Assembly (NCBI GenBank): GCA_028714695.1
Contig: JAQTLX010000001.1
Span: 1-64,000, forward strand
Source: Ignavibacteria bacterium
GTDB lineage: Bacteria; Bacteroidota; Ignavibacteria; Tepidaquicellales; Tepidaquicellaceae
Reading direction: 5' to 3'
DNA length: 64,000 nucleotides
In this document: positions 1-5,671 of the stretch, piece after piece
Numbering within the stretch: position 1 is the first letter of the stretch
How the letters are laid out: each line of letters begins with the position of its first letter
Position numbers and translations under genes: made by a program
The notes under the pieces: generated by a model
Databases searched by the model: none
Told to the model about the DNA's origin: nothing
Seen by the model: the letters and a program-made list of their open reading frames with translations, nothing else

Positions 1-36
1 TGTTCCCGCAAAATATTTTTTGCTATCTTTTTCCAT
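1..36 (-). CDS. 5' end of a minus-strand gene cut by the window edge
   Basis: Only the first 12 codons are visible, reading MEKDSKKYFAGT. The start is supported by an AAGGAG Shine-Dalgarno sequence seven bases before the ATG on the minus strand. The rest lies outside the window, so the product cannot be named. The start codon and the 3' part of the Shine-Dalgarno sequence lie inside an inverted repeat (see the entry for 35-104), so translation may be structure-controlled. Confidence 0.6.
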   Translation of the reverse strand, partial: MEKDSKKYFAGT

Positions 37-104
37 GGTAAGTCTCCTTATTTTAAATTTTTTGTCGAAAAATTAATTTAAAAAATATTATTGAGACTTA
101 CCAT
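35..104 (-). promoter_or_regulatory. Inverted repeat enclosing a start codon, with a short leader ORF
   Basis: Positions 35-46 (atggtaagtctc) and 93-104 (gagacttaccat) are perfect 12-base inverted copies separated by 46 bases. On the minus-strand transcript the upstream arm would pair with the start codon and part of the ribosome binding site of the edge gene. The upstream arm also lies in a short reading frame from 113 to 78 (MFKMVSLNNIF then stop). This arrangement resembles leader-controlled translation, but a role is inference. Confidence 0.4.
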
Positions 105-244
105 TTTAAACATAAGGTCTCGCGAAACCGCGAAGCGGCTCGCTTTTAAAAGCGGGAATCAAGAACATATAGAAAAGTTACGAAGATATTATTTAAGCGG
201 TTACGTTTAGTAATCTATTATCCGTTTTTTAATATTAAAAGCAA

Positions 245-274
245 AAGAACGGGATGTTCTAACATCCCGTTCTT
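245..274 (-). terminator. Intrinsic terminator-like hairpin downstream of folE2
   Basis: A 14-bp perfect stem (245-258 with 261-274) has a two-base centre. Read on the minus strand it is followed by TTTTGCTTTT. It lies about 115 bases past the folE2 stop codon, so it most likely ends that transcript. Confidence 0.55.
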
Positions 275-352
275 CCAAAACTGCAATTAAAAAATATTAA
301 ATAAAAAACAATTTCGATGTTCAAGTTAACCGTCTGGCTTAACCGGGTCCAA

Positions 353-387
353 TTCATTGTACATTGAAGATTGAAAACTGAAGATTA
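353..387. repeat. Short period-7 repeat after folE2
   Basis: Five heptamers in register: ttcattg, tacattg, aagattg, aaaactg, aagatta. The block ends three bases before the folE2 stop codon on the other strand. It belongs to a set of degenerate period-7 blocks next to gene ends in this window (4251-4530, 11514-11548, 37001-37056). Confidence 0.5.
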
Positions 388-390
388 ACT

Positions 391-1251
391 TCAATATCTC
401 TTTATCATGAAATCCTTTTGGTGTCCGTTGCTGAAATCTTCATGCGATTCAATCATTGCATAGGCATTATGATTATGTATGCTTTCGAAGTTTTCGGCTT
501 CTACAAGATACCATAATATGCTTTTATTGTCCTTGAGTTTCAGAACAACGTTACGCACAACGTCTTCCACGAATACGGGATTTTCATAAGCATGTTCCGT
601 TACGAATTTTTCGTCTTCGCGTTTCAGCAGCGTGAAGAGTTCGGAACTCGCGCTTGTTTCTACGTAACCGATTATATCTTCTATCCAGACCGAGTCCAGA
701 AATCTGACTGCAACGGTTACTTCGCCGCGCTGATTGTGCGCTCCGTATTTCGAAATGTTTTTCGAACACGGGCAGAGTGTTTTTACCGGAACCTGCACTG
801 TCATTATCAGGTCTTTCTTGTCTTCGTTCATAACCGCATGGAATTTTATCTTATAGTCCATGAGCGAAGGTTTTCTGCTGACGGGCGCCTTCTTTTCCTT
901 GAAGTAGGGAAATTCGAGTTCGATGTGCGCGGATTTCGCTTTCAACTGCTTCTGCATTTCGGAAAGAATTTCATAAATTGAATCGATGTGAATTTCTTTC
1001 CTGTCCATGAGCACTTCCACAAACCTGCTCATGTGCGTACCCTTGAATTCTTTCGGGAGGTCGACTGTCATTGAAACTGTAGCGACTGTGTGCTGGATAT
1101 CGTTATCGCGGTCTTTTACTGTTATAGGATACTTGAGATTTTTTATTCCTACCTTGTCGATAGGGATGTTTCTCGCGTCTGATTGATTTTGCGTATCGGG
1201 AAGCATATTATTTTTTATTCCTTCCTCAATAAAAATTTCATTTTTAAACAT
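391..1251 (-). CDS. folE2: GTP cyclohydrolase FolE2 (type IB)
   Basis: It converts GTP to 7,8-dihydroneopterin triphosphate, the first step of tetrahydrofolate (and queuosine) precursor synthesis in the cytoplasm. The 286-residue protein shows family signatures: LPDTQ and IDKVGIKNL near residues 17-39, KGTHMSRFVE at 70-79, and the CPCSK motif at 160-164 with the metal-binding and catalytic cysteine region, followed by AHNQRG. Length is normal. An internal ATG at 1206 (residue 16) is preceded by a GAGGAAGG sequence and would give an N-terminus closer to other members, so the true start may be there. A hairpin downstream (245-274) probably terminates the transcript. Confidence 0.93.
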   Translation of the reverse strand: MFKNEIFIEEGIKNNMLPDTQNQSDARNIPIDKVGIKNLKYPITVKDRDNDIQHTVATVSMTVDLPKEFKGTHMSRFVEVLMDRKEIHIDSIYEILSEMQKQLKAKSAHIELEFPYFKEKKAPVSRKPSLMDYKIKFHAVMNEDKKDLIMTVQVPVKTLCPCSKNISKYGAHNQRGEVTVAVRFLDSVWIEDIIGYVETSASSELFTLLKREDEKFVTEHAYENPVFVEDVVRNVVLKLKDNKSILWYLVEAENFESIHNHNAYAMIESHEDFSNGHQKDFMIKRY

Positions 1252-1277
1252 ACTTTTTCATTTGGGTTTGTTGTTTT

Positions 1278-1754
1278 TCACACGCCGGATTCAACCGTAC
1301 ATTCATAAGGACTTTTGCCGCAGTCAATGTAAACGCTGAAAAATTTTCCGGCATTATCTAAAACAAATTTCCAAATATAAAGTTTGTCCGATTCCGGTAT
1401 GTTGGAATTAAGTATGTCTTTTTCTTCTATATATGAGAACTTTCCCTCGTTGAATGACGGAGGCAGAATATCGAATTCGTGTTTGTATTCAAAAAGGAAG
1501 AGCATTATGTTGCCGATTTTAGGATAGTTCTTTTCCGTGATGATGCCTTTTAAATGCCAGTCGGTTTCTTTTGAAACAATGCCGCATTCTTCGTTGGCTT
1601 CTCTAACGGCGCACTGATATGGTGATTCAGCATCATGTATGTGAAGTTTACCGCCGGGAGGAGACAACAAACCCTTGTTGGGTTCGTTTAATCTTTCCAG
1701 CAGAAGATACCCGCCTTGCGGGTTTTTAATATAAAGCAGTGTTGCAAAAACCAA
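1278..1754 (-). CDS. Nudix hydrolase
   Basis: A 158-residue pyrophosphohydrolase of the MutT/Nudix fold, acting on a nucleoside diphosphate-X substrate that cannot be predicted. The Nudix box spans roughly residues 34-59: PPGG near 32-35, then a Glu, seven residues, and REANEECG with the metal-binding REx2EE core. The gap between the conserved Gly and first Glu is seven residues instead of the usual five, a small loop insertion (KLHIHDA). The early LLLERLNEP region and the SPPGGK turn suit a nucleotide-pool sanitation enzyme of the 8-oxo-dGTPase kind, but this is only family resemblance. It lies 26 bp upstream of folE2 and may be cotranscribed with it. Confidence 0.85.
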   Translation of the reverse strand: MVFATLLYIKNPQGGYLLLERLNEPNKGLLSPPGGKLHIHDAESPYQCAVREANEECGIVSKETDWHLKGIITEKNYPKIGNIMLFLFEYKHEFDILPPSFNEGKFSYIEEKDILNSNIPESDKLYIWKFVLDNAGKFFSVYIDCGKSPYECTVESGV

Positions 1755-1805
1755 TGTGAAATGGATTAAAATAGGGAAGGAAAATTAAGAGTAAAATAAA
1801 TGTTA

Positions 1806-1985
1806 TTACTTTGCTTCCCTGTGTAATACGTGTTTTTTTGCGAATCTGTCGTATTTCTTAAGTTCGATTCTTTCCTTGGTATTGTTTCTGTTCTTATATG
1901 TGACGTAAACACTCTTGCCTTTATGTTCGCCTTCGATGCTGACCAGTTTGATTTTTATTCTTGCGCCTTCTTTTTTCTTTGCCAT
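1806..1985 (-). CDS. rpmG: 50S ribosomal protein L33
   Basis: A 59-residue protein beginning MAKKKEGARIKIKLVSIEG, with VYVTYKNRNNTKERIELKKY in the middle and HVLHREAK at the end, as in bacterial L33. It is the cysteine-free (C-minus) form, so it does not bind zinc. It is a structural component of the large ribosomal subunit. The start is ATG at 1985; no strong Shine-Dalgarno sequence is visible. It lies 51 bp before the Nudix gene. The usual secE or rpmB neighbour is absent. Confidence 0.95.
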   Translation of the reverse strand: MAKKKEGARIKIKLVSIEGEHKGKSVYVTYKNRNNTKERIELKKYDRFAKKHVLHREAK

Positions 1986-2066
1986 ATCGCTTTTTATAGA
2001 TTATTAATTTTAATACAAGAAATAAATATATAAAAAATATACTTAAAAGTCATCACCAAAAATACT

Positions 2067-2540
2067 TCAAAACCTGAAATCCAGACCTATTTCGGGTGAA
2101 ATGAACCAATTATTGCCAAAACCGAACCTTCCTGTTACAGCCAGATTGTCTTTAAAGAAGTATCTGACGCCTGCCTGAGTGCAATACCATGCGGCTGCAA
2201 ACTGAAAATCCGTTCCCGCCATTAATCCTACAAACGGGATAATTTTGCCGCCGTTGATTTTTGTGAAACTATAACTTATCTGTCCTCCCAGAAAAGCGTT
2301 CTTTAAAACAACAGAGCCCAGATTGGAATATTTAACGACAGCGCCTCCGCCGAAAAGCCCGGAAGGCGTTTCTAGCAGTTCGTGCTCATAGTATCCGGAA
2401 AACAGAACTGCGGATTTATCCGTAAGAATCGTTATGCCGGGTCCTGCCAGATTATCGTGGAGTTTCATTTGCGCATTTAAGCGGTTAAAGAAAAATAATT
2501 GTACTGTAATCAAGGCGAAGAGAACAAAAAAGATTCTCAT
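2067..2540 (-). CDS. Exported small outer-membrane barrel-like protein
   Basis: A 157-residue protein of unknown function. Residues 1-23 form a signal peptide with a long hydrophobic core and an LNAQ cleavage region. The remainder alternates polar and aromatic or hydrophobic residues with many glycines (LFGGGAVVKY, FLGGQISYSF, GVRYFF, VTGRFGFG) and ends in GLDFRF, a terminal Phe strand typical of outer-membrane barrels. A small eight-stranded barrel is a reasonable guess. It is divergent from thyX, with an 87-bp shared upstream region. Confidence 0.7.
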   Translation of the reverse strand: MRIFFVLFALITVQLFFFNRLNAQMKLHDNLAGPGITILTDKSAVLFSGYYEHELLETPSGLFGGGAVVKYSNLGSVVLKNAFLGGQISYSFTKINGGKIIPFVGLMAGTDFQFAAAWYCTQAGVRYFFKDNLAVTGRFGFGNNWFISPEIGLDFRF

Positions 2541-2627
2541 AATGAATTAATTAATTTTATTTAATGCTTATTTCCGTTAATTTAACTTTCACTTTATACA
2601 AAATCTATAATAAATTGTTCCTAATAA

Positions 2628-3338
2628 ATGGAGAAAAAAAATCTATATAAACCTATCCTTGATAAAGGATTTATTGAAGTTGTTGACCATCTCGGCTCGG
2701 ATTTGACGGTCGTAAATTCAGCCAGAGTGTCTTTCGGAAAGGCAAAAACTGAATTTACCGAAAGGGACAGAATTCTCGTGAAATTTCTTGCAGAGAACAA
2801 ACATTTCTCGCCGTTCAGGCATTCGATAGTTCAGTTTCACGTAAAGGCGCCTGAATTCGTAATGAGGCAGTGGTACAAGCACGTTGTCGGAATTGAAACC
2901 ACTTCGAGTTATCCGACGAAAGACCATGCATGGAATGAGATAAGCGGAAGATACGTTCCCGTAAACGATTTTTATGTTCCCGCGCAGTGGAGAGCGCAGT
3001 CCGAAAATAACAAGCAGGCGTCCGAAGGTACAATCGAAGAACAGGACAGGGCGAACAGTATTTTTCGGAATGCCATGGCAACGATACTCGATTGTTATGA
3101 AGAACTGCTCGAACTCGGTGTCGCGAAAGAGCAGGCAAGGATTTTACTTCCTTTGAATCAGTTCACTGAAGTTTACTGGACTGCTTCGTTTCAGGCAATA
3201 ATGAATTTTATCGATTTACGCGATGATAAGCATGCACAATGGGAAATCAGAGAATATGCGGTTGCAATAAAAGAATTCATGTATGAACTTTTCCCCGAAA
3301 CCACCAAAATCTGGTTTGAGGTTCAGAATAAAAAATAA
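2628..3338 (+). CDS. thyX: FAD-dependent thymidylate synthase ThyX
   Basis: It makes dTMP from dUMP using methylene-tetrahydrofolate, NADPH and FAD, and is active as a homotetramer. The 236-residue protein has NSARVSFGK near residue 30, the SPFRHSIVQFHVKAPEFVMR segment (61-80), WNEISGRY at 102-109, and PLNQFTEVYWTASFQAIMNF followed by AQWEIREYA in the C-terminal half. The usual RHRxxSxNExSxRY signature is altered: the RHR position reads KHV and about ten extra residues precede WNEISGRY. No thyA is present in the window. folE2 close by is also in folate metabolism. Start ATG; it is followed after 31 bp by the DUF4239 gene. Confidence 0.93.
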   Translation: MEKKNLYKPILDKGFIEVVDHLGSDLTVVNSARVSFGKAKTEFTERDRILVKFLAENKHFSPFRHSIVQFHVKAPEFVMRQWYKHVVGIETTSSYPTKDHAWNEISGRYVPVNDFYVPAQWRAQSENNKQASEGTIEEQDRANSIFRNAMATILDCYEELLELGVAKEQARILLPLNQFTEVYWTASFQAIMNFIDLRDDKHAQWEIREYAVAIKEFMYELFPETTKIWFEVQNKK

Positions 3339-3369
3339 CAAAATATTTATATAATTTAAAATTATATTT

Positions 3370-4161
3370 ATGTTTCTACTCGAACTCCCATTATGGGCGG
3401 CGCTGGTCGTTCTGCTTGTATTCAGCATAGTTGTATCATATTACGGTCTGAAATTAGTACACAAGTTTTATCGTTATGAACACCTCAGAGAAACGCACGA
3501 ACTTTCCGGATACATATTCAATGCATACGGGCTGCTGTATGCTGTTGTAATTGCCTTCGTTGTTTATATCAACTGGGGCGAGTACAACGAAGCGCAAAGG
3601 CAGGTTTACGTAGAGACAAATCAAATGTCGAATATATTCCACAACGCGCAGGGATTTGACGATTCGCTGAAAACCAATCTGATGAAGGCTGTTACGAATT
3701 ACGCAGAAAGCGTAATGAGGGATGATTTCGCTGCCATGAAAAAACTGAATAGAAGCGATAAGACGAGAGAAGCATACGATAAACTCTGGGACGTTCTCTT
3801 AAAAGCGGACACAGGCAAAATAAAAAACCCGAAAGTATATGAAATGTGCCTTAATGAACTGAACGAACTCAGCGAAGCAAGACGTCTGCGGTATCTTTAC
3901 ATGGAGAATACGATTCCGACGGTTATATGGGTAATAATGATTGTCGGATGTTTAATAACCATGTGTTTCTCATATCTTTTCGGAATGAAGAATAAGAACC
4001 CATATATATTTTTCGTAATAGCGTTCACGTATATAAATATACTGATGCTTTATCTTATACTGGTTCTGGACTATCCGTTCACGGGATATAACACGATTTC
4101 AAATGAACCGTATCTGTTGATAATAAACCACTTCAAAGATGTGATGGGGATGGTGAAATAG
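3370..4161 (+). CDS. DUF4239 (bestrophin-like) membrane protein
   Basis: A 263-residue integral membrane protein. Hydrophobic segments lie at about residues 5-25, 47-67, 183-205 and 212-235. Between the second and third is a soluble helical region with WGEYNEAQRQVYVETNQMSNIFHNA, the pattern of DUF4239 proteins (GLLYAVVIAFVVY followed by an Ala/Glu-rich helix). Its function is not established; some relatives are described as bestrophin-like, so ion conduction is conceivable but unproven. Start ATG. It is probably cotranscribed with thyX. The repeat island begins directly after its stop codon. Confidence 0.75.
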   Translation: MFLLELPLWAALVVLLVFSIVVSYYGLKLVHKFYRYEHLRETHELSGYIFNAYGLLYAVVIAFVVYINWGEYNEAQRQVYVETNQMSNIFHNAQGFDDSLKTNLMKAVTNYAESVMRDDFAAMKKLNRSDKTREAYDKLWDVLLKADTGKIKNPKVYEMCLNELNELSEARRLRYLYMENTIPTVIWVIMIVGCLITMCFSYLFGMKNKNPYIFFVIAFTYINILMLYLILVLDYPFTGYNTISNEPYLLIINHFKDVMGMVK

Positions 4162-4198
4162 AAGTTAGGAGTCGGAGATTCGTGTTAACGAATCGGAT

Positions 4199-4249
4199 AC
4201 CCGCCCGTGGCGGGTTAGAATTAAGAATTCGAAGATTCGCCGTGGCGAA
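4199..4249. repeat. Two short CGTGG-centred hairpins
   Basis: ACCCGCC-CGT-GGCGGGT (4199-4215) and TTCGCC-GT-GGCGAA (4236-4249) are perfect hairpins with a GTGG centre. A similar one, CTCGCC-GT-GGCGAG, is at 4865-4878. Just upstream, GATTCGT-GTTA-ACGAATC forms another stem. They belong to a class of short palindromes scattered in the intergenic regions of this window. Confidence 0.6.
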
Positions 4250-4250
4250 C

Positions 4251-4530
4251 AAGAATTAAGAATTAAGAATCAAGAATTAAGAATCAAGAATTAAGAATCA
4301 AGAATTAAGAATCAAGAATTAAGAATCAAGAATTAAGAATTAAGAATCAAGAATTAAGAATCAAGAATTAAGAATCAAGAATTAAGAATTAAGAATCAAG
4401 AATTAAGAATCAAGAATTAAGAATCAAGAATTAAGAATCAAGAATTAAGAATCAAGAATCAAGAATTAAGAATTAAGAATTAAGAATCAAGAATCAAGAA
4501 TTAAGAATCAAGAATTATGAATTAAGAATC
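4251..4530. repeat. 40-unit heptamer tandem repeat AAGAAT[T/C]
   Basis: Exactly 40 consecutive seven-base units fill this block. Every unit is aagaatt or aagaatc except one (atgaatt at 4517-4523). The T and C forms mostly alternate, so much of the array also has a 14-base period. The array carries no gene. Perfect phase over 280 bases points to recent slippage or recombination growth. Confidence 0.95.
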
Positions 4531-4615
4531 AAGGCAAGAGACTGTTTTGTATAATGCGTTTATTGATTTCTCCTGCAATAATCTACTTTAATTCTTCCCC
4601 CTGTTGATTTTTCCC

Positions 4616-4692
4616 ATTGTCATCCCGAAAGTGCGTTTTTTTGCATCCCGATTTATCGGGACTCTTAAAGGGGATCCACATTACACGCACGC
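4616..4692. repeat. Dispersed palindromic element, copy 1
   Basis: It begins with attgtcatccc and ends with ggggatccacattacacgc. Inside is the hairpin tgcatcccgatttatcggga. The element returns at 4840-4909, and in inverted orientation at 5428-5464 and 48522-48582 (the latter with the same inner hairpin). It is an intergenic repeat family; no coding role is seen. Confidence 0.8.
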
Positions 4693-4713
4693 CAAACTTA
4701 GCAACCGAACCAA

Positions 4714-4849
4714 CTCTCTCCAATTGTCATCCCCGCTCTCTCCAATTGTCATCCCAGCACTCTCTCCAATTGTCATCCCAGCGCTCTCTCCAATTGTCAT
4801 CCCAGCACTCTCTCCAATTGTCATCTCAGCACTCTATCCAATTGTCATC
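4714..4849. repeat. 24-bp tandem repeat (six copies) ending in the dispersed element
   Basis: The core caattgtcat starts at 4721, 4743, 4767, 4791, 4815 and 4839, giving steps of 22, 24, 24, 24 and 24 bases. The unit is about ctctctccaattgtcatccc plus agca. The last copy runs directly into dispersed element copy 2, whose edge is the same attgtcatccc, so the array looks like an amplified terminus of that element. The long plus-strand reading frame across it (repeated SPIVIPAL) is a translation of the repeat, not a gene. Confidence 0.9.
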
Positions 4850-4909
4850 CCCGAGCGCCGAAGGCTCGCCGTGGCGAGTTCTTATCGGGGATCCACATTA
4901 CACGCTCGC
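4840..4909. repeat. Dispersed palindromic element, copy 2 (left flank of GIY-YIG gene)
   Basis: attgtcatccccgagcg (4840-4856) is followed by a 20-base insert containing the CTCGCC-GT-GGCGAG hairpin, then gttcttatcggggatccaca (from 4878). The two outer parts match the reverse complement of 5428-5464 as one uninterrupted block, so the insert is extra in this copy. Confidence 0.8.
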
Positions 4910-4938
4910 TTAACATTTCAATCGAAAGAACAATCGTC

Positions 4939-5298
4939 TCATTCCTCATACATTTCCTTATTCTCAACAATCATATCCGTCATGTTCATTATTAGTTCTT
5001 TATCCGCAATATCCGGCAACAAATCCCTCCACTCTTTATTCTCTTTTTCAATAAGCGCAATCTTCCATTCCCTGTTCCATTTCTTCAACTGTTTTTCTCT
5101 TTTTATCGCCAAATCAATGTATTCAAAAACCTCATAGTACACCAGCCTGAACAAATCATATTTTTCCGAAAAACCCTTTTTCATTTTAAGCCTGTGCTCC
5201 AGCACCCTGACGACAAGATTTCCCGTCACACCGATATATAATGTCCCATTAATTTTTGCGGATAGAATGTAAACGTAATAATATTTCTTATCCTCCAT
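4939..5298 (-). CDS. Small GIY-YIG nuclease domain protein
   Basis: A 119-residue protein made almost wholly of a GIY-YIG domain. YYYVYILS (residues 6-13) and TLYIGVT (19-25) are the two core strands carrying the signature tyrosines. An Arg follows in VVRVLEHR, and the REKQLKKW helix holds the metal-binding Glu. The KYDLFRLVYYE and W-x-DL regions match the short stand-alone YhbQ/UPF0213-like group. The substrate of these stand-alone proteins is not settled. The gene is flanked by inverted copies of a dispersed palindromic element at 4840-4909 and 5428-5464, within a repeat island, which suggests the gene and the repeats may be linked. Start ATG, with a GGAGG-like stretch only after the ATG. 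Confidence 0.88.
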   Translation of the reverse strand: MEDKKYYYVYILSAKINGTLYIGVTGNLVVRVLEHRLKMKKGFSEKYDLFRLVYYEVFEYIDLAIKREKQLKKWNREWKIALIEKENKEWRDLLPDIADKELIMNMTDMIVENKEMYEE

Positions 5299-5671
5299 TA
5301 CGTTGCTTTTCCCTCCTCTTGTTTGTAATCCCAGAACTCTTACCTCACGTCATCCCTTCGCCGCTACGTTATGATAAAAGTGGTTCGATAATGGTTTGAT
5401 TTATTTACAATGTTAATCGTGCTCGTTATGTGGATCCCCGATAAGAACGCTCGGGGATGACAATCTGAGAGATTTCGTTTTCCGATAAATCATATTACCT
5501 TCTTCAATTCAACCACACTTCCTTCTTCGATTCAACCATACTCTATTTTCAATTCATATGTACTTTATTATTCTTCTTCCTGTTTTTGATTCCCGCCGGA
5601 AATCCCGATTCGCTTTACTCATAAGGGATGCATATAACGCACACGCGGGAATGACAATGGAAGACCCCCCC
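5299..5671. other. Intergenic region with two more repeat copies
   Basis: No gene is seen. Positions 5428-5464 hold an inverted copy of the dispersed element (tggatccccgataagaac, then gctcggggatgacaat). Positions 5589-5658 hold a more diverged relative running from attcccgccgg to cgcgggaatgacaat, with gggatgcatataacgca inside. Between them is a short pyrimidine-rich stretch with repeated cttcttcaattcaaccac-like words (about 5501-5555). Confidence 0.65.

Noticed and set aside
1830-2033. Plus-strand frame of 67 codons
   Set aside because: It lies antisense to rpmG, which has an unmistakable ribosomal protein sequence.
4251-4849. Possible CRISPR array
   Set aside because: Units are contiguous with no spacers of differing sequence, and no cas gene is nearby.
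4604-5137. Plus-strand reading frame with repeated SPIVIPAL
   Set aside because: It is a translation of the 24-bp tandem repeat and runs antisense to the GIY-YIG gene; no codon structure or ribosome binding site supports it.
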